Below are positions 8,055 through 17,134 of a stretch of 64,000 bases of DNA, piece after piece. The stretch comes from Methylotuvimicrobium sp. KM2 (GTDB lineage: Bacteria; Pseudomonadota; Gammaproteobacteria; Methylococcales; Methylomonadaceae): NCBI RefSeq assembly GCF_038051925.1, contig NZ_CP150634.1, positions 3,480,300-3,544,299 of the forward strand, read 5' to 3'. Position 1 is the first letter of the stretch, and the number at the start of each line of letters is the position of its first letter. Position numbers and translations under genes: made by a program. Below the pieces are notes generated by a model that was given only the letters and a program-made list of their open reading frames with translations, made no database searches and was not told the DNA's origin.

Positions 8055-8095
8055 GATTATAGCACTTTAGCGCTATAGCGCCATAACGCTTCACA
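8055..8095 (-). promoter_or_regulatory. Promoter with palindromic operator for the RHH/RelE module
   Basis: On the minus strand a TATAAT -10 box (8056-8061 region) lies just upstream of the antitoxin. The perfect 12-bp palindrome GCGCTATAGCGC (8070-8081) occupies the -35 to -10 spacer. This is the expected position of an operator bound by the ribbon-helix-helix antitoxin. Confidence 0.6.
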
Positions 8096-8265
8096 CCTAA
8101 CGTCGCTCATCACTCGCTAATTAACCCAGAGCGAAGCAGTGCGCATGGGTAGAGTAGAGAACAGGATTTCACTTTCCGTAGACATGGCCTATCTGTTTCC
8201 GCCCCTTTCGTCTGGCGGTGCCTCATTAGCTTTATCATAGTTAGTTTCTCCTGTCCTCCCTCATC

Positions 8266-8299
8266 AAACCGTGCATGCGCTATTAACGCACACGGCTTT
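8266..8299 (-). ncRNA. Group II intron domain V
   Basis: A 34-nt hairpin with the catalytic AGC near its base (AAAGCCGTGTGCG on the 5' side, GCATGCACGGTTT on the 3' side) and a TTAA loop. Length and pattern match bacterial domain V. This is the catalytic core of the ribozyme. Confidence 0.85.
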
Positions 8300-8309
8300 C
8301 CGATGTTCT

Positions 8310-9647
8310 TCACACCACGGCATGCGCTGTTTTCCAGCCCGCCTTTGTCGGAACCTTGTATAACCCGTATCTCGCATATAACTGCTGGCTTGGGAAACGA
8401 CCGAGGCCGATCCCACGGTCTTTGACCTTGTGCCGCTTCATGAGGTGCTTTCGCAGACGTTCTTCAGCATGCGTCTTCACCTTTTCCAGTACGCCATTGG
8501 AATTGCGATAGTGAAAGTAACCCGACCAGCCGCGAAGGCTGGCGTTCATGCTTCCTATAATATCTTCCAACGGTATCGGCGTACGCTCCCGTGCGGTCAA
8601 TTGCGTTATACGGTCTTTGATTTTCGCAAGCGATTTCGGTGCCGGGCAGACATGCGGATAACTTTTGCCCGACTTCAATCCCTTGCTCACCCTGATTGAA
8701 AAACCCAAGAAGTTAAAACTTTCCTCTCTGGCATCAACTATGCGGGTTTTGGTATCATTCAACTCAAGATCAAGACGATCCAGCACATGCCGTACCGCGG
8801 CCAATGGTGCATCAACTGCACCTGCACACAGCACGACAAAATCATCCGCATAACGGACGATGCGCGCCTTTAACTTCCATCGTAGCTGATGTTTCTCCCA
8901 TATCCGGTCAAGTAAATGCAGGTAGCAGTTCGATAGCAACGGTGAAATGACTCCACCTTGCGGCGTGCCCTTGCTGTTTGCTTTGCCGCCGCCCATATGC
9001 TTCTTGGTGCCGTCCTTATCCTCTTCGATGACCGGTGCTTTGAGCCATAGCTTGATGACGTGCAATATCGCACCATCAACAATGCGCTCGGCAATAACGG
9101 CCAGCAGTTTGGCGTGAGGGATGCTATCGAAGTATTTCGACAGATCGGCATCAATCACTTGGGTATAGCCCTGATGTAGCGCTTCCGCTATTTCATCAAC
9201 CGCGTCGTGGGCCGATTTCTTTGGCCGAAATCCGTAGGAGTTCGGGCAGAAATCCGCTTCAAATATCGGTTCAATGACGAGTTTTACCGCCATCTGGGCT
9301 ACCCGGTCGCGGATCGTCGGAATGCCCAGCGGGCGCTGACTGCCGTCCGCTTTGGGAATCATGACGCGCCGTACCGGACTTGGGTGATAAGTCTTGTCTT
9401 TCAGGTCTTGAGCTAATTCCGACAAAAACTGGTCTATCCCTATCTTCTGCTCTATGTCCTCGAAGTTCACTCCGTCAACGCCGGGACTTCCTTTGTTAGC
9501 ACGGACAAGGCGGTAAGCAAACATGAGGATGTCTGCCCGCCACACCTTGTCATAGAGCGCATAGAAGCGATAGGCCGGTTCTTGCTTGGCCTTGGTATAG
9601 AGCTTCCTCTGTAGTGTCCTGATTTCATCAGGGGTTATTAGCAACAT
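8310..9647 (-). CDS. ltrA: Group II intron reverse transcriptase/maturase
   Basis: A 445-residue intron-encoded protein. RT domains run from GSPGVDGV (about residue 54) through RRVMIPKADGSQRPLGIPTI, NSYGFRPKKSAHDAV, DADLSKYFDSIPH and GTPQGGVISPLLSN to the catalytic RYADDFVVL (about 265-273), followed by NFLGF. A maturase X domain follows (WSGYFHYRN, then RLRKHLMKRHKVKD). No HNH endonuclease is present at the C-terminus, so mobility would depend on nicked or single-stranded targets. The start is the ATG preceded by GGAAAAGGGG; an upstream in-frame GTG is unlikely. Confidence 0.95.
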   Translation of the reverse strand: MLLITPDEIRTLQRKLYTKAKQEPAYRFYALYDKVWRADILMFAYRLVRANKGSPGVDGVNFEDIEQKIGIDQFLSELAQDLKDKTYHPSPVRRVMIPKADGSQRPLGIPTIRDRVAQMAVKLVIEPIFEADFCPNSYGFRPKKSAHDAVDEIAEALHQGYTQVIDADLSKYFDSIPHAKLLAVIAERIVDGAILHVIKLWLKAPVIEEDKDGTKKHMGGGKANSKGTPQGGVISPLLSNCYLHLLDRIWEKHQLRWKLKARIVRYADDFVVLCAGAVDAPLAAVRHVLDRLDLELNDTKTRIVDAREESFNFLGFSIRVSKGLKSGKSYPHVCPAPKSLAKIKDRITQLTARERTPIPLEDIIGSMNASLRGWSGYFHYRNSNGVLEKVKTHAEERLRKHLMKRHKVKDRGIGLGRFPSQQLYARYGLYKVPTKAGWKTAHAVV

Positions 9648-10307
9648 GGCAATCCCCTTTTCCTCCACTCTTCGGTTACATGAACAAAGCAGGGTCCCTT
9701 CCCTCGGTCTGGGTTATGTTGTCCCTAGACTTCCATCGGTACTATGAACCCCTCCGACTCCCGTTACGGCCTATTGCGCCTTCGTTTCCTTATACGCAAT
9801 AGTCGATGGCCTCCCCACCGCCGCAACGGGTCTCCAGCACTGGGCAATGAATCTTCAAGAACATGCCGACCCTGCTACCCCGGAAGTCGACGGATACCAC
9901 TTCCGTTATTTCAGTATCCATCCAACGGCCTTCCCCTTCTGACCACAGGGTCGGCTCCTCCAATTCGTTTACGAGGCTACGTGTAGGTTCACTTGCGTTA
10001 CGGCCTGCTCTCTTGCTGTTTGGAAACTTACGACACCGTGTTACCACGATGCCGCTTCCTCATACTACCAAGGCGTACGGACAATTCCTTGGACGGGACT
10101 TTAACCCGCTAGATTTACTGCTGTTACTGCGAACGGTCAAGTCTTTTAATTTGGTATCAAGTCTCGTTTATGCAAGCACATATTTGCAAAATTCAAGACC
10201 CCTTCTTTTTCTGACCCCGTCTTTTTTATTTAACTAGTACCTGACCCCAGTTATTTGTATTTGTATACAACTAATGGACTATTTAAGATTTTACAGAACA
10301 TCGTTAC

Positions 10308-12005
10308 TTATACAGCCTCATGGCTTTCAAAATCATTAACGTCAATGCCTGGCAATAGCAATGAACTCTCTTCTTTAGGTAAAGCCTCAACTTGTCGTAA
10401 TTGCCGGCCTATAGCTCTTGTCCGAACTTCAGCTTTGTCTATGGTATCCCGAGCCTCATCAAGCTTTTTCTTGGTTTTCGCCAATACATCACCAAACTTA
10501 CCAAACTCTGTCTTAACTGCACCCAGCACTTGCCAAACTTCACTTGATCGTTTCTCTATTGCTAAAGTCCTAAAGCCCATTTGCAAACTATTTAAAATCG
10601 CCGCTAATGTGGTTGGGCTAACTAAGGTGACACGATAATCACGCTGTAACAAATCGGATAATCCAGGACGACGTATAACTTCCGCATACAACCCTTCGAT
10701 AGGTAAAAACAAAAGAGCAAAATCCGTGGTATGCGGAGGCTCAAGATATTTGTCTCGTATGGCTTTTGCTTCTGCTTTGATGCGCGTCTCCAGAGCTTTG
10801 CCGGCTTCTTCCATTGCGGATAAATCCGCCATTTCTTGTGCCTCAGCCAGTTTCTGGTAGTCTTCTAACGGAAACTTAGCGTCTATTGGCAGCCAAACAA
10901 CCGAATTATTGAGATCGCGCCCTGGCAATTTAATGGCAAACTCTACACGGTCATTGCTTTTCGGACGGGTACTGACATTTTTGGCATATTGATCCGGGCT
11001 TAGCAATTGTTCCAACAAATTCTCCAACTGAACTTCTCCCCAAGTGCCTCGGATTTTAACATTGGACAAAACTTTTTTTAGATCACCTACCCCTGAAGCT
11101 AAGTTACGCATTTCCCCTAAACCGTTATGGACTTGCTCTAAACGCTCACTGACCAGCTTGAAGGATTCGCCTAACCGTTGCTCCAAGGTGTTGTGCAGCT
11201 TTTCATCGACCGTTTGGCGCATTTGCTCCAGCTTTAGATTATTGTCGGTTTGGATATGCGCCAATTTGGTTTCCACGGATTGACGTAATGTCTCCAGCCC
11301 TTCGCTGTTGCGTTGTGTTAATTGATGCAATTGCCCTGTTAGTTGTTCGCCAAAGTGTTTTAGGCTGTTGGCTTGTTCGGTACGTCCTTGACGAGCATCC
11401 TGCTGGGTTTGACTCAGACGATCTTCCAATACCGTGCTAATTTTGGCAAGGTGTTCGCTGTTATTCTGGGTAAATGCTAACAATTGTAAACCCAGTTGGC
11501 TCGTAAAGGTTTCGATTTGATTTTTTAGCAAGCTGCCCAAACTTTCCATCTGTTCTTTTTGGCTAGTACCAAACAACTTTAGGCTTTCGGCCATTTCGCT
11601 GCGACCCTGGCGGGCATCTTGTTGTGCCAAATTAAGCTTGTCATCAACTAATTTACGCAACAGTTCCGATTGACTACGGTGTTCTTGCTGAAAAGCGCCG
11701 AGCTTATCATCCAACATCTGACGCGACTGCGCCGCACCGGTATGCAATAACTGATTTTGCCGCTCAATCGCAATCCCCAATTCTTCGCGGCTTTGCCGTA
11801 AAGTATCGCTGATTTCTTGGCGATTAACGGCCATTTCCGCACGAATACCTCGTTCAAGCCGATCATCATTACCTTGTGTAGCATCATATTGGTACCGTAA
11901 CTCAGCAATTTTAACTTTTTGTTGTAGTACCAAGAATAGCAACCCGGCTAATAACAGTAGAGTACTTGCAAAAGCGGCTACCAACAGCCATTGCTCAATA
12001 AGCAT
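10308..12005 (-). CDS. rmuC: RmuC-family protein linked to a Dnd cluster
   Basis: A 565-residue RmuC homologue. An N-terminal membrane helix (about residues 7-28, WLLVAAFASTLLLLAGLLFL) is followed by a long coiled coil (about 40-300) with repeated DDKL and QQDARQGR blocks, and then the RmuC domain (about 305-500) with IRGTWGEVQLENLLEQLL, RVEFAIKLPG and WLPIDAKFPLEDY. The D-A-K and the acidic strands match the PD-(D/E)xK-like nuclease fold attributed to this family. The stop-to-start gap from dndE is only 36 bases, so it is probably the last gene of the dnd operon. Ordinary RmuC proteins limit inversions at short inverted repeats; here it may serve the modification system. Confidence 0.9.
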   Translation of the reverse strand: MLIEQWLLVAAFASTLLLLAGLLFLVLQQKVKIAELRYQYDATQGNDDRLERGIRAEMAVNRQEISDTLRQSREELGIAIERQNQLLHTGAAQSRQMLDDKLGAFQQEHRSQSELLRKLVDDKLNLAQQDARQGRSEMAESLKLFGTSQKEQMESLGSLLKNQIETFTSQLGLQLLAFTQNNSEHLAKISTVLEDRLSQTQQDARQGRTEQANSLKHFGEQLTGQLHQLTQRNSEGLETLRQSVETKLAHIQTDNNLKLEQMRQTVDEKLHNTLEQRLGESFKLVSERLEQVHNGLGEMRNLASGVGDLKKVLSNVKIRGTWGEVQLENLLEQLLSPDQYAKNVSTRPKSNDRVEFAIKLPGRDLNNSVVWLPIDAKFPLEDYQKLAEAQEMADLSAMEEAGKALETRIKAEAKAIRDKYLEPPHTTDFALLFLPIEGLYAEVIRRPGLSDLLQRDYRVTLVSPTTLAAILNSLQMGFRTLAIEKRSSEVWQVLGAVKTEFGKFGDVLAKTKKKLDEARDTIDKAEVRTRAIGRQLRQVEALPKEESSLLLPGIDVNDFESHEAV

Positions 12006-12041
12006 AAAAATATGTCCTTAAAAATTAAAACAAAGAAGTCA

Positions 12042-13550
12042 TTAATATGCTTTGATCTTCTGCATACTTCCGCCCGCTTCCAAAACACTCAGGCATACTC
12101 CAGCATCCAGCGCAGAAAAATTCGGGGCAGAACCAAACATATTGTTAAGTACTTTAGGACTGTTTGCATTCGTACGGAAGCAAACCGGTAAACCGATTTG
12201 CTCCAAATAGTCATCGGCCGCACCCTCATAGTCGTCCGGACTTTGTGAAGCCAACATCACGCATAAGCCTTTTGAGCGATGGAGACGTAGGAGATTGCTC
12301 AGCCCTAAATGCCTTGCAGCCAACAAAGGCTTGGCCTCATCGATTGCCAATAACACTCGCAAAGACCGATGACCGTACTCATCAAGTGGTGATTCCGGAC
12401 ATCGCTTAAGGTAGTTATGAAGCGCGTCAACCAACAAAAATGCAGCCAATTTTTTACTGGTTTCTGTGGCATTGCCAAATGTGATAATCCAATTGTTCCT
12501 AAAAAACTCATCGGGAGTTTGTACTGGATTGAAAAGGTTGAATTGAATCAAATCATTGATGGTTGCAATAACAGCGTCTGTCTTGATTTTCTTTTCACTA
12601 TAATAGCGATCCAAGGCTTGTTTTATTTGCGCCAAGGAAATACGTTCTTTGGATATAAAAATTGACCTCAGTGCCTCCCTAAAAGCATCCAACTGCTTAG
12701 GTCCGGGCTTGCTACTCATAGCGCGCTCGAAGGAATCTCGAAATGACTGCAAAACATGCGCTGCATTGTCGACATCTTCGTTACGATAAAACATATCCAA
12801 CGGTATAGCTTGCTCGGGAACTCTCAAAACTGTGGCATTTAACTGCTTTGCCAACATACTGTTATTGGCAAGATCACCTTTTCCTAAATCAAGCAAAATG
12901 ACAGGCGAGCCCGACTGCATTTGCGCTTGCTCTAGTAGCTTTAGCATCGTATGTGTTTTACCAGAACCGGCTTGTCCCATTAGAGCGATATTAGGCGCAT
13001 AACCTTTGCCATTGACTAACCAACGAGCTTCTGCTCCATCGTCTACCAATTTTCCAAGTGTTAACCAAACCGAACCTGCGACGCCTTGCCAGGTATCTTC
13101 AGTACCTTCATTCGAGCTATTCTCTTCTGCAAGCAACGCCCTACGGGTAACCAATATTTCAACAAATTTTTCAAAACGACCTTCAGCTTCATGCCAATCC
13201 TCAAGCAACAAACCTATTCCGCGATGCCAATGATCGCGAACCATGCTTTGCAATTGCTCAATGGTAAACTCCGCTTTAGGTGAATAAGTCTTAAAATTCG
13301 TCGCCAACAAACTAACCCATAAAAGCTCCTCGCCATTACTGCCGAATAACTGTTGTCCCTTAAGCGGATATTTGCTGGCATCAGGCGCTGTCGGAGGAAA
13401 ACTAGGCTCCCCTAATGACCTCCCTATTGCCAAACGAGCCAATTTATACTTTTCTGCAAAACCTAACTTTAGCTCCTTGGCTTGTTCTTCGGCTGATTTG
13501 CTGCCACTGAAGTTAGTTAACAAGACTTTGGTTATGTCAAAGTGTGTCAT
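12042..13550 (-). CDS. dndE: DndE-like domain fused to a P-loop ATPase
   Basis: A 502-residue protein of two parts. Residues 1 to about 120 resemble DndE, a small basic DNA-binding subunit of phosphorothioation systems (EKYKLARLAIGRSLGEPSFP, KGQQLFGSNGEE, HWHRGIGLLLEDW). Residues from about 180 form a HerA/FtsK-like ATPase: Walker A GQAGSGKT at 192-199, Walker B-like RVLLAIDEAKPLL, then MLASQSPDDY. Classical DndE is only about 110-130 residues with no ATPase. It overlaps dndD by 4 bases. The fusion presumably lets the complex move on or remodel DNA; that is inference. Confidence 0.85.
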   Translation of the reverse strand: MTHFDITKVLLTNFSGSKSAEEQAKELKLGFAEKYKLARLAIGRSLGEPSFPPTAPDASKYPLKGQQLFGSNGEELLWVSLLATNFKTYSPKAEFTIEQLQSMVRDHWHRGIGLLLEDWHEAEGRFEKFVEILVTRRALLAEENSSNEGTEDTWQGVAGSVWLTLGKLVDDGAEARWLVNGKGYAPNIALMGQAGSGKTHTMLKLLEQAQMQSGSPVILLDLGKGDLANNSMLAKQLNATVLRVPEQAIPLDMFYRNEDVDNAAHVLQSFRDSFERAMSSKPGPKQLDAFREALRSIFISKERISLAQIKQALDRYYSEKKIKTDAVIATINDLIQFNLFNPVQTPDEFFRNNWIITFGNATETSKKLAAFLLVDALHNYLKRCPESPLDEYGHRSLRVLLAIDEAKPLLAARHLGLSNLLRLHRSKGLCVMLASQSPDDYEGAADDYLEQIGLPVCFRTNANSPKVLNNMFGSAPNFSALDAGVCLSVLEAGGSMQKIKAY

Positions 13551-15595
13551 GCCGCAACCTCAAAATACTTATTTTCTAATGCAACTGTTTTACCGACTCC
13601 TTCACCTAGCTGTTCATGTTTCAACAAATAGGTTTTGGCAACATGAGAGCAAATCCGGGTATAAACATCAGAATCAATTTCTTCATCTTGGCTAAGCAAA
13701 ATAATTTGCCGATCTGGGTCGGACAACCAATATTCGAGTATGCGTTTTCTATGCTCGCTATCCAAACGTCCTAGCGGTGTATCAACGACCAACGGGATAT
13801 TGAATCCCGATGTTTTGGCTAACCCTGCAATCAATGCTGTAGCGAATATCTGGTTTTCACCCGCCGAACGATCCAAACCAATTTCCTTCCCCTCGCCGCT
13901 CAATAACCGTGACATGCCTTTTTCGTCTATTTCGATACGAGCAATTTGTTTCTTATGAGCCAATTTGATAAATATCTCAGTGACCGAATCTGACAAGGCT
14001 TTTGTTTTCAAAGCAAACAGTTCTGGAAGTAGTTCTTTTATTAAATCAATAACCCGTTCAGCTTTACGTAAATTACTTTTAATGGGGGTAGCCTTTAAAA
14101 AAATGTCATGCTCTCTTTCATAAGTTGAACGCTTATCATGCACTTCACTTTCAAGCGTAGTAATATGTCTATTTTTGTCGCCTAGTTTTTCTCTTAAATT
14201 GCCCAATTTATCTTCTATTTCCTTTAACTCTTGTTGCAATTGATGCAATGTGCCATCGTCATGCAATGCCTCCAAGCGTATCCGATCTTTTATTAACGCT
14301 TCAATTTCTTTGTCAAGCAAAGCCTGATCTTCTAATAATTTTTTAATTTCGCGCTCGGTAACCTGAATTTTAACAAATTGCTCATCCAGTTTTTGGCGTT
14401 GGCGAGGCTCCAAGTAGTTGTGTATCAGTTCTTTGGCACAACCTTCCGGTTGCGGATTAAAAAGGCCTTGCCAAGCAATATCAATGCTTTCACGAAGTTT
14501 ATTTTTTACCGTATGATCAACAAAAGGACCGTTGAAAAAATCAGTTGCAAAAAAACTACTGACAAAACGTTCTTTTTGCGGCGCTACGCTTTGTTTTTTG
14601 TTCTCCCATTCAAGAAGAGTTGCTTCTTGTTGCAACTGATTTTTCAAATTTGTCATTAACGACGCATTCACTAAATGGAAAGGCAATTTTTCTGTTAATA
14701 ATCTCTCCAGAGCATCATTTGTCTTACGTAACGCTTCTTTTTTCTCTCCTTCGTCTCGAATAAGGTTTTCAACTTGTTTCAATTCACCTCCGCCGGCACC
14801 AATAGTACTAAGCCTTTGATGTAGTGAATTGCGATTATTCTCAGAAGATTCTTTATCAGTCCAAAGCAACTGTCGCTCTGCTTTCAGTGCTTTAAGCTCG
14901 TTTTCTTTGCCTATCAACGTCTTGTGCAAAACTGCCAGTTTTTCCTCATCCATGCTGGGCTTCCCTGAGGGATTTCTATTATTTTGGTATTGCTCAAGGC
15001 GCACCCGTAAATCTCTCAATAGCACCACCCCAAGCAAGCTTTCCATACCTTGTTTTATCCATTCCTTACGATCCTGGTCTGCAAGCTTTTTGACCTCTTC
15101 GCCATCAAAAAAGAAAAATGGAGCTAAATGAGCAGGCACTGCATAATCATCGAGAATTTCGAGCAGTTCATCTTTTGATAATGGATCCCTTCCATTATTT
15201 CCTTTTAATTTGTACAACTTAACTTCTTCTTCCAAAAAACCGCCTTGCGGATCAAAATACCAACGCCTACTAAGCTCATAACCCATATAATCATCGGAGT
15301 AAAATTCAGTTGACACTTCCATCATATTTGACCGACCTAACCTTAAGGCTTTGCCATGCAAGGCTTTTTTCAGGAACTTTCCATAGGCGTCGTTATTTAG
15401 GCCTGCACGGGCCAAATGTGACGTTGCTTCCGCACCATAGAAACAAAGATAGATGGCTTCGAGTAGTGTGGTTTTACCGTAACCGTTCATACCGCCAATT
15501 AATACCAAGTTTTTTCCGGCATGAGGCTTTGGAAACTCAAATTTTTGGTGCATGTAGCTCTTAAAGTTGATTAATTCAATACGCGAAATCCACAT
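13547..15595 (-). CDS. dndD: DNA sulfur modification protein DndD
   Basis: A 682-residue SMC/RecN-type ATPase. Walker A GGMNGYGKTTLLEAI is near residues 34-48. A family-specific segment LAPFFFFDGEEVKKLADQ lies near 157-174, followed by a long coiled coil. The ABC signature is SAGENQIFATALI and Walker B is LVVDTPLGRLD (about 605-615). DndD is thought to supply ATP-driven DNA handling for sulfur insertion by DndC. It is four bases overlapped by dndE and about 5 bases downstream of the small gene, so it sits mid-operon. Confidence 0.93.
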   Translation of the reverse strand: MWISRIELINFKSYMHQKFEFPKPHAGKNLVLIGGMNGYGKTTLLEAIYLCFYGAEATSHLARAGLNNDAYGKFLKKALHGKALRLGRSNMMEVSTEFYSDDYMGYELSRRWYFDPQGGFLEEEVKLYKLKGNNGRDPLSKDELLEILDDYAVPAHLAPFFFFDGEEVKKLADQDRKEWIKQGMESLLGVVLLRDLRVRLEQYQNNRNPSGKPSMDEEKLAVLHKTLIGKENELKALKAERQLLWTDKESSENNRNSLHQRLSTIGAGGGELKQVENLIRDEGEKKEALRKTNDALERLLTEKLPFHLVNASLMTNLKNQLQQEATLLEWENKKQSVAPQKERFVSSFFATDFFNGPFVDHTVKNKLRESIDIAWQGLFNPQPEGCAKELIHNYLEPRQRQKLDEQFVKIQVTEREIKKLLEDQALLDKEIEALIKDRIRLEALHDDGTLHQLQQELKEIEDKLGNLREKLGDKNRHITTLESEVHDKRSTYEREHDIFLKATPIKSNLRKAERVIDLIKELLPELFALKTKALSDSVTEIFIKLAHKKQIARIEIDEKGMSRLLSGEGKEIGLDRSAGENQIFATALIAGLAKTSGFNIPLVVDTPLGRLDSEHRKRILEYWLSDPDRQIILLSQDEEIDSDVYTRICSHVAKTYLLKHEQLGEGVGKTVALENKYFEVAA

Positions 15596-15600
15596 GCTTA

Positions 15601-15798
15601 TCAGTCCATTCGGTTAAATATTTCTTCAAATTGGCCATAAATGCCCTTTGCTTTCTCACGATGCTGATTTTGCCGCTGCACCAATACCAGTTCTTGAAGT
15701 ACATCTACGGGTACATCGTGTTTTTTACATAAACTTTCCAATACAGAGAATGCTTCTGTGTCATTCCACAATGGTAAATCTTGAATGTGTTCATCCAT
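15601..15798 (-). CDS. Small dnd-associated protein
   Basis: A 65-residue acidic protein (MDEHIQDLPLWNDTEAFSVL, then CKKHDVPVDVLQELV and EIFNRMD) tightly packed between dndC and dndD with gaps of 3 and 5 bases. Databases hold a family of short proteins described as DNA modification system-associated, and this fits by context and size. The role is unknown; a helical adaptor between DndC and DndD is possible but speculative. Confidence 0.7.
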   Translation of the reverse strand: MDEHIQDLPLWNDTEAFSVLESLCKKHDVPVDVLQELVLVQRQNQHREKAKGIYGQFEEIFNRMD

Positions 15799-15801
15799 AT
15801 T

Positions 15802-16941
15802 TCAATCCTGTTCCAGTTCAGTTATAGCAAGTTGTCTCCTAGAGATATTGCCAGATAAACTTTGGCTCCATTCACGTCGGATCAACTCAATTTCTTCGGG
15901 TAATATTAGTGTTGAGCCATATTCTTTCTGTACTTCAAGTAATTTATCAAGAATCATTTGCCTTGCTTTTACGGTAAAGGGGCCAGGAATATGGTTACCA
16001 TTGCTATCAAACTGCACTTTTCCGTTTCTTCTCTCAACTTGTCTATATTTGGGATCATTTCGAATACTTTTAAGCCAATCCCTAAAACCGATAAGTATGC
16101 CATATTCATGCATCCCGCTGTCCACGAAACCTTGAAGGCTTCTATCCTTTTCAACAACGGTACACGTCCAACAACCAAAGCGGCTAGAATTAGTACCACA
16201 ACCCGGAGCATCTTCCTTGCTCATGACCACTGGGCACTCTCCACCCTCGGCATTTCGGTAAAGCTGGATCAGGTCGCGGTGCGTTCCGCCCCACGGAGGC
16301 GAATGCTCGGCTAGTAATTCCCAAACATCGTCCGTGGTCAAATCAACAATAGGGCGATATACAAACGCACCCGGCAAACTGGTGTGTGCAGCCAGTTTAC
16401 TGTCGCTAATGTTCTGGTGTTTTTCGATAGCGCGTTTTCTTGAGCTGCTTTCATCACTACGAACACCCAAAACTACAATAGCCGCCCCATGTATTGAAAC
16501 CTTATCCAAAATGTAGGCACTGGTTGGCTGAATTTTTAACCGATCAGTACACCAGCGCATGGTTTGGTTTGGTGTCGGGTAGCCTTTACCGATTAATAAA
16601 ACCCAAAAAGATTGGGTCAGGATGGGTTCTGTCGTAGCTACTTTCACTGGCAGGTTTAAAACTTCTGCAGCATGTCTGATTTGGTTTTGCACTTTGTCTA
16701 AATGGTCTATGACTAACGGGCTCTCCACTAGCGTGTCATTAGAAATGATGTGGACATCGCGAATACGCAGGGATGGCGCGATACTTAGCAATGCATCAAA
16801 GACTAGATGTGCCACCAAAGTACTATCTTTGCCGCCGGAAAAACCAACGATCCAGGGATAGCTTTGTTCAACAGACAAATATTCACTCCGAATTTGCTCA
16901 ACTAGGTCTATTTTTAAGTTTTCTGTAAAAGATTCTAACAT
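15802..16941 (-). CDS. dndC: DNA phosphorothioation sulfurtransferase DndC (short form)
   Basis: A 379-residue PAPS-reductase-like enzyme with the PP-loop SGGKDST at residues 35-41. Four Fe-S cysteine candidates are visible: MRWCTDRLK, and GGECPV together with GCGTNSSRFGCWTCTV. DndC activates DNA with ATP and passes sulfur from a desulfurase-loaded cluster to the backbone. Typical DndC proteins are near 500 residues; this one stops soon after EEIELIRREW, so the usual C-terminal extension is missing. It is the first gene of the operon, with start ATG at 16941. No dndA or dndB is found upstream. Confidence 0.92.
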   Translation of the reverse strand: MLESFTENLKIDLVEQIRSEYLSVEQSYPWIVGFSGGKDSTLVAHLVFDALLSIAPSLRIRDVHIISNDTLVESPLVIDHLDKVQNQIRHAAEVLNLPVKVATTEPILTQSFWVLLIGKGYPTPNQTMRWCTDRLKIQPTSAYILDKVSIHGAAIVVLGVRSDESSSRKRAIEKHQNISDSKLAAHTSLPGAFVYRPIVDLTTDDVWELLAEHSPPWGGTHRDLIQLYRNAEGGECPVVMSKEDAPGCGTNSSRFGCWTCTVVEKDRSLQGFVDSGMHEYGILIGFRDWLKSIRNDPKYRQVERRNGKVQFDSNGNHIPGPFTVKARQMILDKLLEVQKEYGSTLILPEEIELIRREWSQSLSGNISRRQLAITELEQD

Positions 16942-17134
16942 GTAATTAATCTCTATCTTGAATTCTGGTAAGCAATTTGCGTTCTCAAAGAGCCCTGAAT
17001 CAAGTCGATAAAAGTGAATATTTTAGTTAATTCTTCTTCGTACAAGAAAAAGAATCACCAATTATGTCTCATTCCCAAAACTCAAGCTCAGGAATACCTC
17101 CCTACAAACTCTGCTTATCGTTTTAATACAGATC

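Larger units (their letters stand above)
8149..10179 (-). mobile_element. Group II intron (about 2.0 kb)
   Basis: The minus strand from about 10179 begins GTGCTTGC and carries domain I-like sequence (GGTTAAAGTCCCGTCC, GTAACACGG, CCTACACGTAGCCTCG). The reverse-transcriptase gene follows, then a domain V hairpin, and finally CTACTCTAC near 8149, the usual type of 3' end. The 5' boundary is supported by the GTGC start; the 3' boundary is less sure because it lies about 115 bases past domain V. Flanking DNA contains no recognisable interrupted gene. Confidence 0.8.

Noticed and set aside
8090..8150. Possible integron attC site beside the group II intron (ACCTAAC and GTTAGGT motifs).
   Set aside because: Only one core-like motif is present on the intron's downstream side; no matching inverse core or cassette ORF is found on the other side, and no integrase IntI is nearby.
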